Positions 40,922 through 49,886 of a stretch of 64,000 nt of DNA are shown one piece after another; positions within the stretch are counted from its first letter, which is position 1; every line of letters starts with the position of its first letter. The stretch lies in the NCBI GenBank assembly GCA_046728215.1, contig JBKPEB010000038.1, positions 1-64,000 of the forward strand, given 5' to 3'. A program made the translations under genes and the position numbers. A model generated the notes under the pieces. It worked only from the letters and a program-made list of their open reading frames with translations, was not told the origin of the DNA and did no database searches. This stretch comes from Gp1-AA133 sp046728215 (GTDB lineage Bacteria; Acidobacteriota; Terriglobia; Terriglobales; Acidobacteriaceae).

Positions 40922-43138
40922 ATGGCGACTAACCCGTCGAACGCGGATCCAACACTTACGCTCGCCTCCATCGGTGCGCCGGCAAACGCACCAGATGCCC
41001 CGGCATCTCCGGATCAACGTGAAGCCTTACAGGCTTTGCTCGCCTTTTCCACATTGCATGATCAGATCCGGCGGCGACGCGCGGAGGAAGTCCGCTCGCA
41101 TGCAGCCGGACACCATCGCGCCGATACCACTTGGGAATGCGAGCAGTTCGTTCTCGACGATGTTCTGCAGCTGGTTGCCGAACGGGCGCAGGCGATCACA
41201 GGAGCGGACGGCATTGCGATCGCACTCGCTGAAGGAGATGAGATCATCTGCCGCGCTTCGGCCGGATCGATGGCGCCGGATCGTGGCGTGCGTCTGGACG
41301 CAAAGGCGGGATTTTCCGGCACATGTTTCCGCACGGGAAAAATTGTTCGCTGTGATGATTCCGAGAAAGATCCACGAGTGAACGTACAAGCCTGCCGACG
41401 TCTGGGCACACGGTCAATGGTGGCGGTACCGCTGTTGGGCCAAGAAAGTGTCGTCGGGCTGCTGGAAGCATTCTCGACTCAACCTTATGGGTTCAAGGAC
41501 AGTGATGTTCGCAGCCTCAATCTGCTGGCGGAATTGATTCTCGCGGCCCTCAAGCCTGAAGACGAAGATCGTATCGTACGTGCAGCGAGAGTTGCGGCCG
41601 CCGAACTGCACTCGGAAGAACTGAATACCCTTCGCCAGATTCCTCTGACTCCAGCACTCCCCGCGGCGCCGGTAATCCCAGCCGTACCCGAACACATTCC
41701 GCTGGAATTTTCCAAAGACGATATCGCGCCTGACCTTTACCGGGAGAGCGGCGCCACCAGCCGTTTCAAGTTCGTGATCGCGGCGCTTGCGATCTCGGGA
41801 GTGTTGCTGGCAGGAGGGTTGTGGTGGAGGTTCCGGCGAGCCTCACCTAGCGCCGGGTCGACGCTGCCGAGCATCACCGTGCCCGCAAATTCGGAGAGTC
41901 CGGCGGCCAGCGAAAATACATCATCGGCCGCGGCATCCCTGCCCGCTCCGCCCGTTCCGATCGCGTCGAGCGTCTCGGCGGCTAGAGGGCGAACTGTGGT
42001 TAGCGGGGTGCATCCGTCAATCTCGAACGGCGTGAGCACCGTTGTGATTGACCTTCAGGCTCCGGTGCAGTACCGGAAGAACCGGCTGCCCAATCCGGAG
42101 CGCGTTTATTTCGACCTGCTAAACACCAGGCTGGCGCCGGGCATGAACGGCCGAATCATCGAAGTGAAAGATGGCCCGATCAACCGGATCCGCGTCGCGC
42201 AACCCTCTGAGAACGTGACGCGCGTGGTGCTGGAAACAAAAGCCGGATCGAACTTCTGGGATAATCTACAGGCAAATCCGAACCGGCTGGTGATCGAAGT
42301 CCGTGGTACGGAATCGCTAAAAGCTCAGCCCAAGTCCTTGGATGTGGTTCCGGCACAAGCGGCGCCAGAGATCAAGCCTGCCACTCCCTCGACCGCACCT
42401 CCTATTAGCGACAAGCAGTCGCGGGCGCTCACACCGAAACTACGCGTGGTCATCGACGCGGGGCACGGCGGTTGGGATCTGGGAACGGTCGGGCGCGAAG
42501 GGCTGCTGGAAAAAAACCTTGTGCTTGACGTCGCGCAGAGCCTGGGGATCCTGCTCACCAACAGACTAGGTTGTGAGGTCATCTACACGCGCAAAGATGA
42601 CAACTATATTCCCCTTGAACAGCGCGCAGAAATTGCCAACCGCGCGCAGGCGGACTTGTTTATCTCAGTGCATGCCAACTACAGCAGCCTGGCGACCGCG
42701 CGCGGAGTGGAAACCTACTATTCCAGTTTCTTTTCGCCCCCGGAAGCGCGTGAGATTGAATTCCGCGAGAACGCCACGGCGACAACCATGAGCCAGGCGA
42801 AACTGTCGGGACGAGCACTCAAAGAAAAAGTCGAAGCGTCCAAAAAGCTTGCGGCCAGCGTGCAGCAGGCACTCCACGGAACGCTGTCATCGGGCAATTC
42901 GCAGATTCGCAATCGGGGCGTGCGCGAGGCGTCGTTCGTCGTCCTGACAGGGACGGAGATGCCCTCCGTCCTGGCGGAGGTTTCTTTCGTCAGCAGCCCT
43001 GCCGACGAGGAGCGCTTGCGCAATCCGATCTATCGGGAACAGATCGCGGAAGCTCTCTACAAGGGGATTGAGAAGTTCGCCAACACGTCCCACCGCGTGA
43101 AGCTGGCCTCAGCCGGAGCGCCGGCCTCCGGGCAATAA
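40922..43138 (+). CDS. GAF - membrane helix - AMIN - N-acetylmuramoyl-L-alanine amidase
   Basis: A 738-residue protein with an unusual order. Residues about 70-215 are a GAF domain with cysteines 110, 135, 144 and 158 (motifs IICRASAG, GTCFRTG, RCDDSEKDPRV, ACRRLG). One membrane helix at 283-302 (KFVIAALAISGVLLAGGLWW) follows, so GAF is cytoplasmic and the rest periplasmic. A Pro/Ser/Ala-rich linker leads to an AMIN domain (about 340-445), which usually targets amidases to septal or pole peptidoglycan. The Amidase_3 domain (about 505-715) has zinc His in VIDAGHGGWDLG, the ligand Glu in REGLLEKNLVLD, His in FISVHANYSS, and catalytic Glu in LAEVSFVSS. Known AmiA/B/C have no cytoplasmic sensory domain. 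The GAF could control the enzyme across the membrane or localise it; that is inference. The neighbour genes are divergent or convergent, so it is a single unit. Confidence 0.88.
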   Translation: MATNPSNADPTLTLASIGAPANAPDAPASPDQREALQALLAFSTLHDQIRRRRAEEVRSHAAGHHRADTTWECEQFVLDDVLQLVAERAQAITGADGIAIALAEGDEIICRASAGSMAPDRGVRLDAKAGFSGTCFRTGKIVRCDDSEKDPRVNVQACRRLGTRSMVAVPLLGQESVVGLLEAFSTQPYGFKDSDVRSLNLLAELILAALKPEDEDRIVRAARVAAAELHSEELNTLRQIPLTPALPAAPVIPAVPEHIPLEFSKDDIAPDLYRESGATSRFKFVIAALAISGVLLAGGLWWRFRRASPSAGSTLPSITVPANSESPAASENTSSAAASLPAPPVPIASSVSAARGRTVVSGVHPSISNGVSTVVIDLQAPVQYRKNRLPNPERVYFDLLNTRLAPGMNGRIIEVKDGPINRIRVAQPSENVTRVVLETKAGSNFWDNLQANPNRLVIEVRGTESLKAQPKSLDVVPAQAAPEIKPATPSTAPPISDKQSRALTPKLRVVIDAGHGGWDLGTVGREGLLEKNLVLDVAQSLGILLTNRLGCEVIYTRKDDNYIPLEQRAEIANRAQADLFISVHANYSSLATARGVETYYSSFFSPPEAREIEFRENATATTMSQAKLSGRALKEKVEASKKLAASVQQALHGTLSSGNSQIRNRGVREASFVVLTGTEMPSVLAEVSFVSSPADEERLRNPIYREQIAEALYKGIEKFANTSHRVKLASAGAPASGQ

Positions 43139-43187
43139 ATCGCATTGCGCTCGCAGGCTGCGCCCGCCCAACATTGATCACAATCTG

Positions 43188-45347
43188 CTAGGGCGCAGTA
43201 CCCGCCTCTCCGTACTTTTGCAGCCACTTTAATTCCTCGCGCACCTTGATCTTCCCGTGCCATGGATTCTTGGCGAGAGAATGACCTTCGCCAGGAAAAA
43301 CCAGGAGCGTACTCGGAATTCCAAGGGAGTGCAGCGCGTGATCCAGAAGATAGTTCTCGGAGACGGCGACGCGAATATCACTGGCGCCGGCAACGAGGTG
43401 TGTAGGAGTCTTCACCTTGTGCATCTGGAAGAGCGCGCCTTCCTCATAGTAGCGCTTGGCCGCTTCCCAAGGGCGCCCGCCGAGGAAGTACGCATCATCG
43501 ACGGTCATGTCATCGTTGCCCCAGTTGCCAGCATGCTCGACGGCTCCGGCCCCGGTCACCGCCGCTTTGAAGCGATCGGTCTGGGTGATCAGCCAGTTCG
43601 TCATGTAACCGCCATAGCTATAGCCGCCGATGGTGAGGTGGTTTGGGTCGGCGATGCCAGCTTTGACCAGAGCGTCGACGCCGGTGAGGATGTCTTTGCC
43701 CGGACGCGACACGATTTCAGGCACGATGCCGCTGAGAAATTTATCTCCGTATCCAGTTGAGCCGCGATAGTTGGGCTCGAAGACCAGCCAGCCATTCGTT
43801 GCCGCCAAACGATCCCACTGGTACCAGTCTGCCTCGAAATGATTTCCGTCAGCGTCGGCGGGACCACCGTGGATCAGGGTCAGCATGGGCAAGTTCTTCG
43901 CTTCGAACTTCCCTGGCGGGTACAACAGCATGCCTTCTACCTTCGTTCCGTCGTCTGAGGTCCACTGAAAGGCCTTGCCTTGCGGAAGATCGCGTTCGGT
44001 GAAGAGTTTGTTGAATGCTGTGATGGGGCGCGCCTGCTCGAGTTTGTCGACGCTATCGGCGAGGTAGATCTCCATCGGCTTGTCGAGCGAGGAATAGACG
44101 AAGGCAATCCGGGACGAATCGTGCGCCGCCGAGACGTGGCCATAGGTGCCTGGCCATCCTGCGTGTTTCTGGAAGGCATCCTTGGGGTCGGCCTGTGAGT
44201 AGAGCTGAACTTCAGTGCCCAGGCGAGAAGCCGCCAGAATGCGGCCGCTGGAGAGCAGGGCGTGCGGTCCAACGGAACCGTTGAAACTTGACGCCCACCG
44301 CTGCAAGTCTCCACTATCGGTATCTACCCAGTAGAGACGCTGCTGGTAGTCGGTGTATTTTCCTTCTACCGATCCCTGGTTGACAGCAAAGAATAGATGG
44401 CGGCTGTCTTTTGCCCAGGTGAGATCCTGCTCGAAGCCTTCGTTGTGCGTGAGTTGATGAGGTTTCGTTTCGCCCGATGACGCAGCCGCGAGATCGACCG
44501 AATAGACTTCAAACTCATCCAGTTTTTCCTGGCGTTCAGAGACCGACGTGGTCACAAAGGCGAGACGGCGGCCATCGGGCGCGACCGTCATCTGCTGTAC
44601 TCGCCATGGGGTGCGGGAGATCGTGCGGGCAGTGGTGGTTGTGCCTGCTTCTTTTTGTGCCTTCGGCGTCTCGGCTGTTCCGCTGGCGGCATGGGTTTTA
44701 ATCGCGCCGGCGACATCGAGGCTATAAATCACATCGCCGCGTTCCCCTGCGCGATACTGCACAGTGTCTTTCCAGAGTTCCTTATAGCCGTCGCGTTGCT
44801 TCTTGTCCCACGGAATACGCGTGGCGAAGTAGATCGTCTTCGAATCCGGCGACCACGCGAAGGCGTGGACTTCCTCCTCGCCCGAGGTGATCGGGAATGC
44901 CTCGCCACCGTCGGGTCGAATCAGGTAAACCTGCGCCACGGACTCACTGGCTTGACCTTCCCTGGCGTCCTCGCTTTCTTCCTCGTCCCGTGCCTTTCCC
45001 CCGGGTGAGCGCCGTTCGGAGAGGAAGGCGATCCAGCGGCCGTCGGGCGACCAGTGCGGAGAAGACTCGTGCCCGGACTGCGTGAGCCTCCGCAAGGAGT
45101 CGGACGTCTGTCCATCCCGGTAGAGCCAGAGATCCGTCTGAAAGATCTGGCGATCCCAGTCGGCCCGTTCGGCAGCGATGACTACGGAATTTCCATCCGG
45201 CGAAACCTGAACAGCGCTGAATTCGACGTAATTGAAAAATTCGTCGAGGGAGATTTTTGGTTTATCGGCAGCGAAGCAACGGCAGGCCAATGTCAGAAGC
45301 AGAGCAACAACACACAACCGAGTTTTGGTCATAGGGAAAAGGTGCAT
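43188..45347 (-). CDS. Secreted S9-family prolyl oligopeptidase-like peptidase
   Basis: A 719-residue exported serine peptidase of the S9C/dipeptidyl-aminopeptidase group. The signal peptide is in TKTRLCVVALLLTLACRCFA; the ATG at 45347 or 45332 could be the start, with no clear ribosome site. The first 400 residues form a WD40-like beta-propeller (SPDGRWIAFLSERRS). The alpha/beta-hydrolase domain has the nucleophile in GGYSYGGYMTNW (about 580), Asp in AGASDIRVAVS (about 658) and His in PGEGHSLAKN (about 690). It releases dipeptides or short peptides, probably for nutrition. It is convergent with the GAF-amidase gene. Confidence 0.9.
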   Translation of the reverse strand: MHLFPMTKTRLCVVALLLTLACRCFAADKPKISLDEFFNYVEFSAVQVSPDGNSVVIAAERADWDRQIFQTDLWLYRDGQTSDSLRRLTQSGHESSPHWSPDGRWIAFLSERRSPGGKARDEEESEDAREGQASESVAQVYLIRPDGGEAFPITSGEEEVHAFAWSPDSKTIYFATRIPWDKKQRDGYKELWKDTVQYRAGERGDVIYSLDVAGAIKTHAASGTAETPKAQKEAGTTTTARTISRTPWRVQQMTVAPDGRRLAFVTTSVSERQEKLDEFEVYSVDLAAASSGETKPHQLTHNEGFEQDLTWAKDSRHLFFAVNQGSVEGKYTDYQQRLYWVDTDSGDLQRWASSFNGSVGPHALLSSGRILAASRLGTEVQLYSQADPKDAFQKHAGWPGTYGHVSAAHDSSRIAFVYSSLDKPMEIYLADSVDKLEQARPITAFNKLFTERDLPQGKAFQWTSDDGTKVEGMLLYPPGKFEAKNLPMLTLIHGGPADADGNHFEADWYQWDRLAATNGWLVFEPNYRGSTGYGDKFLSGIVPEIVSRPGKDILTGVDALVKAGIADPNHLTIGGYSYGGYMTNWLITQTDRFKAAVTGAGAVEHAGNWGNDDMTVDDAYFLGGRPWEAAKRYYEEGALFQMHKVKTPTHLVAGASDIRVAVSENYLLDHALHSLGIPSTLLVFPGEGHSLAKNPWHGKIKVREELKWLQKYGEAGTAP

Positions 45348-45420
45348 AGAGAGATATCACTGGCAGGGCTAGAGCGCAAATCGAAGAATGCAGACTTGTG
45401 ATCCGCGGTCACACCAAAAA

Positions 45421-46029
45421 TCAAGGAACTGGATCCGCGTTCTTCAGAGCGTCGTCGAGCGATTGATTGTTTTTGGGAGCGCCTTCGAGCAAACGCCAGC
45501 CATCGTCGTAATGTTTCATCCCGACGGTCGACTTGTATTGCAAGCCGCCGACGTTCAAGGCAGAACCAACCTCATTCAACGGCACCCATTTCCATGTGAA
45601 GTCGACGTCCGCGGTATTTTCGCTTTTGCTGATCGCAGTCACGGAGACGAGTTCCCTTCTAGCGGTCGGGATGCTGAAGTATTCCTTGCCGGTTTCAGTG
45701 CCGCGGATCAGGTCGCGAAACGTGTCCACCCCCGCGGGAGTCATCGCGACTTCATAGCAAGGCGGTGGAGTGACTTGCGGTGGACAAGAAGTCGGCGCGC
45801 CAATAATCCATCCGTGACGCTGGAGAACCGTGTATTGCGGAGAAGAAAAGTCCTTCACAGAGACCGGGCCGATGCGCAGCCAGAATTGTTGTTGCGCGGT
45901 AAAGACGTCAGAACCCGCGATGAGTGTGGAGGCCAGGCGCCGAGTGAGGAAATCGCGCGGTGAACAAGCCGTAAAGCACAACAACACCGCGACGAGGCCG
46001 AGTCTTCTCATCGAGTAACGGAATCGCAT
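45421..46029 (-). CDS. Hypothetical lipoprotein
   Basis: A 202-residue protein with a lipoprotein signal (RRLGLVAVLLCFTACSPRDF), Cys at about 22 being the lipidation site. The mature part is beta-rich: SVKDFSSPQYTVLQRHG, then ELVSVTAISKSENTADVDFTW and KWVPLNEVGSAL, ending with KHYDDGWRLLEG. The pattern recalls small NTF2-like or lipoprotein domains with a repeated WKWVPLN element, but no family is assigned. It begins 10 bp after the radical-SAM gene on the same strand, so the two are probably one operon. Confidence 0.75.
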   Translation of the reverse strand: MRFRYSMRRLGLVAVLLCFTACSPRDFLTRRLASTLIAGSDVFTAQQQFWLRIGPVSVKDFSSPQYTVLQRHGWIIGAPTSCPPQVTPPPCYEVAMTPAGVDTFRDLIRGTETGKEYFSIPTARRELVSVTAISKSENTADVDFTWKWVPLNEVGSALNVGGLQYKSTVGMKHYDDGWRLLEGAPKNNQSLDDALKNADPVP

Positions 46030-46038
46030 TTCCCAGGA

Positions 46039-47169
46039 TTAGCGTCGATGGGTGATTGTAACGAAACCCGAGGCGCGATGCGGCAAGAAAGGATGGGCCG
46101 TGGTCTGAGTTTCAAACTGAGCCGCCCACCGACCGGGAACCGGCGTCTTGCAATCGGGGCAGTTCCCTTGCGGCGTGACCCGGTACGACTGGATGCGATA
46201 CCCGAAGCGCTGGATCAATGTCGCGGCGCACTGCGCGCAACGGGTATCCTCCAGGTTTCCGACCTGGCCGGGCAGGTTCCCGGCGTACACGTAACGGAGT
46301 CCGGCGCGCTTCCCGATGCGGGCGGCACGTAAGAGGTCGGGTGGCGTGGTATCGCCCGGGTCCGTCATTTTGTAGTCCTTGTGAAATGCGGTCACGTGCC
46401 AGGGGATGTCGACAGAAACGCTGGCCACGAACTCCGTGAGTCTTTGGAGTTCGTCATCGGAATCGTTGAAGCCGGGGATCAGCAGCGTCACAATCTCAAG
46501 CCACAACCCCATCCGGTGGAGGCTGCGAATGGTGTCGAGGATTGGCTGCAGGCGGCCGCCTAATTCATGGTAGTGGCGATCGTTGAAACTTTTGAGATCG
46601 ACCTTGTAAAGATCGAGCCACGGTCGAAGGTATTCGAGCACCTGCGGCGTGCCGTTGCCGTTGGAAACAAATCCCGTGATGAGTCCGGCGGCTTTGGCCT
46701 CCTTGAGAATCGCCACTGCCCATTCAGCGGTAATCAGAGGCTCGTTGTAGGTGCTGACAAGAATCCGCGCGCCTTGGCGGAGGGCATCTCGCACGAGCGC
46801 TTCTGGAGAGGCTTCGAGCGGGGTGGAAACGGCATGGGGATCACGGAGCGCCTGCGACGTTACCCAGTTCTGGCAATAGGAGCAATGCAGATCGCAGCCC
46901 AACATGCCGAAGCTGTAAGCCAACGCGCCGGGATACGCATGGAAGAAGGGTTTCTTCTCGACGGGGTCGCACTGCACTCCGCCGACGTATCCCCAGGGGA
47001 CATACAGTTTGCCGCCGCGGTTGAAGCGGACTTTACAGACGCCCGGCTGGCCTTCGGGTATTGGGCAACAATGGCCGCAGGCGAAACAACGCACGCGCCC
47101 GCGATCCAGCGGCTCGTACAACTCACCTTCGCGCACATGCTGGTCAACTACCTCGCGAAGGGTCGGCAT
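46039..47169 (-). CDS. amrS: AmmeMemoRadiSam system radical SAM enzyme
   Basis: A 376-residue radical SAM enzyme. The [4Fe-4S] motif CDLHCSYCQNW (CxxxCxxC; Cys about 91, 95, 98) is followed by SAM-binding segments TYNEPLITAEWAV, GFVSNGNG and DLYKVDLKSF. An N-terminal Cys-rich part (CFACGHCCPIPEGQPGVCKVR) and C-terminal CAQCAATLIQRFGY plus NCPDCKTPVPG bind extra metal, as typical. The family is partnered with AMMECR1 and MEMO domains and is linked to an uncharacterised pathway. Here neither partner is adjacent, although the window edges are not near. It is followed by the lipoprotein gene. Confidence 0.92.
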   Translation of the reverse strand: MPTLREVVDQHVREGELYEPLDRGRVRCFACGHCCPIPEGQPGVCKVRFNRGGKLYVPWGYVGGVQCDPVEKKPFFHAYPGALAYSFGMLGCDLHCSYCQNWVTSQALRDPHAVSTPLEASPEALVRDALRQGARILVSTYNEPLITAEWAVAILKEAKAAGLITGFVSNGNGTPQVLEYLRPWLDLYKVDLKSFNDRHYHELGGRLQPILDTIRSLHRMGLWLEIVTLLIPGFNDSDDELQRLTEFVASVSVDIPWHVTAFHKDYKMTDPGDTTPPDLLRAARIGKRAGLRYVYAGNLPGQVGNLEDTRCAQCAATLIQRFGYRIQSYRVTPQGNCPDCKTPVPGRWAAQFETQTTAHPFLPHRASGFVTITHRR

Positions 47170-47228
47170 GGAACTACTCCTTACCCCATTTTACTGGAGA
47201 TTCGAGCCCGGACGGCCTTGGCCGGTGG

Positions 47229-48920
47229 TCAGTAGGACGATTCACTATTCATCAACGGTGGATGCTCCTTCAGGAAATTGTTCGCTTCTTTCTGAATGGC
47301 AAGCGCCTGGGCACGGGTTAGCTGCGACGTCATGAAAGCGACTCGAACTTTGCTGGCCTCCTTGCCGGAGGCTCGAGCCAGCACGGACCAGAAGTAAGCC
47401 TTGGTGAGATCCTTGCGGGCACCGTGTCCGAGCCAGTAGTAGGCGCCCAAAGTATCCTGGGCTCCAACGTGTCCCTGCTCGGCAGCTTTCAGAAACCATC
47501 GCAATGCGAGCGAATAGTCCTGCGGTACATCTTCGCCGGTGGCGTAACGCGTAGCGAGGGCCACTTGCTCGTAGGGGTCACCTAACTCAGCACGCTTGCG
47601 GACCTCTTCCAGGGACACGGGCTGTACCGGAGGATTTACGCTGGGCTTCGCAACCGCTGCAATGGGCGTGTGGAGAATTTCGATCGAGCTCCTTTTCGCG
47701 GGACGAAATTTTCCGATGACCCACGGAGCCAACAAATAGCCGAGAACTACCACGATCGAAACTGCTGCTATAAGCAGCAACACCAGGTGCCGCTGCGGAA
47801 AGCGCATCGCGGATCGCCCTTCTTCTTGCTCATCAAGGGAGGATGCGAAGGGAAAGGAATTGGGACCGCCACCGCCCGATCCAAGGGAAATCGAATTTCG
47901 GTTCTGTCTAGGTCGAGAGCTTGCCGAAGGATTGCGAGGCGGTTCAAAAATGCGAGGCCGATTCGCGCGATTGATGGCAGCCAGCACTGTATCCGCGAGC
48001 CGTTGAAGGATGGTTCCGTCTCGTTCATTAAAGGCGCGTGGGGTCGAAGAGAAAACCTCGAGCAGACCAATGACCCTCTCGCCGAGCCGGATCGGGACGG
48101 CAACGATCGAACGAATGCCTAATTCGCGGCAGCTTTCGCGATCGACCCTGGGATCGGTTTCCGCGTCATCGCAGCGTTGGAGGAAACCGGTGCGCGCACA
48201 GTAGCCTGAAAATCCAGAGCCGACTTCGAAGGTGACGCCGACGGGTGGCGCGTCGCCGCAACTTGCTCGGCACAGCATCTCCCCGCTTTCAGAGAGCGCG
48301 ATTGCCGCCCCGTTGGCCCGTGTGAATGTTCGCGACCGATCAGCGATTAACTGCAGTGCGGCGGTGAGGTTGTTTCCTTGCGCTTCTACCTCGCGCTGCA
48401 CTGCAGCGAGCGCCGTTAGCGTGGTGGTGTAGTCCGCTTGGGTTTGCGGCTCGCGAACATCCAACTGTGGTGCTTTCGCGTTCCAGCGGTCGACCTCAAG
48501 CTGCATGTCGCTGCGACGAGCGGCATAGTTTGCAGCACCCACCATGGCGTTGAGGAAGAGCCACTCTTTCAACTTGCGGCGCGATTCCGGCGGTAGTTCG
48601 GGGAATTGCAGGCCGAGCCGGCCCTTCCGGTCTGACCAAACAACATACCCTGTGGTTTGGAGATAAGTTTGTGTTTCCGAAAGATCCAGACAAAGATTCA
48701 GCACGCGGTTGACGTGCCATGTGGACGACGTTTGTATGGAAATGCCGCGCTCGCTGATGTCGAGAACTTCGCTCAGGTCAAGCACCATATCGTCGGCGCT
48801 GCGATTGAGGCTGGCGTATGCGGGCGAGTGAACCTTCTGACGAACGAACTTGCGGCGATTACGCGGAAGTGGCTTCAGGAGCCGGCTGGATTTCGCGGTC
48901 TGAGGCCCGGTGGGTTCCAT
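47229..48920 (-). CDS. PilZ - GAF - membrane helix - Sel1 repeat protein
   Basis: A 563-residue protein. PilZ domain at about 22-125 with RKFVR (RxxxR) and DISERG (DxSxxG) both intact, so c-di-GMP binding is likely. GAF domain about 175-320 with Cys 217, 241, 250 and 264 in the motifs LCRASCG, GYCARTG, RCDDAETDPRV and SCRELG; the four cysteines match those in the GAF-amidase protein and in the zinc-ribbon GAF protein. After a charged linker there is one membrane helix (379-401, LVLLLIAAVSIVVVLGYLL). The periplasmic end has Sel1-like TPRs (ELGDPYEQVALATRYATGED, YSLALRWFLKAAEQGHVGA, about 440-545). It could carry a c-di-GMP or redox/ligand signal across the membrane to a protein partner. It lies upstream of the radical-SAM gene, 59 bp, on the same strand. 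Confidence 0.88.
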   Translation of the reverse strand: MEPTGPQTAKSSRLLKPLPRNRRKFVRQKVHSPAYASLNRSADDMVLDLSEVLDISERGISIQTSSTWHVNRVLNLCLDLSETQTYLQTTGYVVWSDRKGRLGLQFPELPPESRRKLKEWLFLNAMVGAANYAARRSDMQLEVDRWNAKAPQLDVREPQTQADYTTTLTALAAVQREVEAQGNNLTAALQLIADRSRTFTRANGAAIALSESGEMLCRASCGDAPPVGVTFEVGSGFSGYCARTGFLQRCDDAETDPRVDRESCRELGIRSIVAVPIRLGERVIGLLEVFSSTPRAFNERDGTILQRLADTVLAAINRANRPRIFEPPRNPSASSRPRQNRNSISLGSGGGGPNSFPFASSLDEQEEGRSAMRFPQRHLVLLLIAAVSIVVVLGYLLAPWVIGKFRPAKRSSIEILHTPIAAVAKPSVNPPVQPVSLEEVRKRAELGDPYEQVALATRYATGEDVPQDYSLALRWFLKAAEQGHVGAQDTLGAYYWLGHGARKDLTKAYFWSVLARASGKEASKVRVAFMTSQLTRAQALAIQKEANNFLKEHPPLMNSESSY

Positions 48921-49052
48921 GTCGCTTATGGAAACCTAATATTACCCCGATCGCGAAAGAAAGGAAGTAACTCCGAACACAATCAGAAGGGCAGTCTGCC
49001 AAAAAGTGTCATTGTTTCGATTTATCCGCTGCTGCAGGTGCGCAAGGACGAA

Positions 49053-49886
49053 CTACGCCGGCCATTTCTGGCGCTGCGGACGGGGCGACGACAGCCGCGT
49101 CATCGCCGCGACCATCACGCTGGACAGCAACTGCATAGTCGCGACGTCGCGGTGGTCGAAGGCGTAAGGAGTCGCCGACAAAACCTCGAACAGCCCGAGA
49201 GTCCGGCGATAGTGACGTAAGGGGGCGACCAGAATCGAACGCGCGCCCAATCTCCGGCAACTGGCAAGATCGACACGAGGATTCCTTTCAGCGTCGTGGC
49301 AAAGCAGGATCTCGCCCGTCCGGACGCATTCGGCTGAAAGGCCGGAATCGGTCTGCAGGTGAACGCCAAGATCTGGCGCAGTCCGGCCGCTGCGGGCACG
49401 GCAAACGATCTCCCCGCCGGAGCGCAATGCGATGGCTGCGCCGGTTGCGCCCGTCAAGGATTGAGCGCGCTCGGCAATGATGTTGATTCCCGGTTCGAGG
49501 GTTAACTCGCCGGGATGAATCTCCAATTCCGTGCCGCCGAGTTCGTGGCTGGCGTCCGACATCCCCACGGTCCGCAGATGATGCCGTCCGGCCTGCATGG
49601 CCACCGAGGCGGCGGGCTTTTTCTCGGCGAGTGTGATTGGGTCCGGCACGGTGCGCAGCAGGTCGCGCACAAGGCGGTCGAGTTCAACGTCCTGAATCAC
49701 GTGAGCCGTTTCCTGTCCACGCAAGGATCCGCCAAGCACGCGCGACAGACTGAGCATCGCTTTGCTGCCGCAAGCCAGGCAATACGGGCTGTTGTTCTCG
49801 CTGATTAATTCGCATTCCGCACAGAACACCGCGCTTTGCAGGGACAGAAAATGTGCTTTTTGCGCCGTCGCCCAGCCCAGGTACAT
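49053..49886 (-). CDS. Zinc ribbon - GAF protein
   Basis: A 277-residue soluble protein. The N-terminal zinc ribbon has Cys 22, 25, 36 and 39 (CAECELISENNSPYCLACGS). A linker (about 50-125) with an amphipathic helix (QDVELDRLVRDLLRTVP) leads to the GAF domain (about 130-265), Cys 162, 187, 196 and 210 in VCRARSG, AECVRTG, LCHDAERNPRV and SCRRLG. The GAF is a paralogue of those at 40922 and 47229. There is no output domain, so it may be a small sensor or adaptor. It lies 132 bp before the PilZ-GAF gene, same strand, and probably is co-transcribed with it and the genes after. Confidence 0.85.
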   Translation of the reverse strand: MYLGWATAQKAHFLSLQSAVFCAECELISENNSPYCLACGSKAMLSLSRVLGGSLRGQETAHVIQDVELDRLVRDLLRTVPDPITLAEKKPAASVAMQAGRHHLRTVGMSDASHELGGTELEIHPGELTLEPGINIIAERAQSLTGATGAAIALRSGGEIVCRARSGRTAPDLGVHLQTDSGLSAECVRTGEILLCHDAERNPRVDLASCRRLGARSILVAPLRHYRRTLGLFEVLSATPYAFDHRDVATMQLLSSVMVAAMTRLSSPRPQRQKWPA

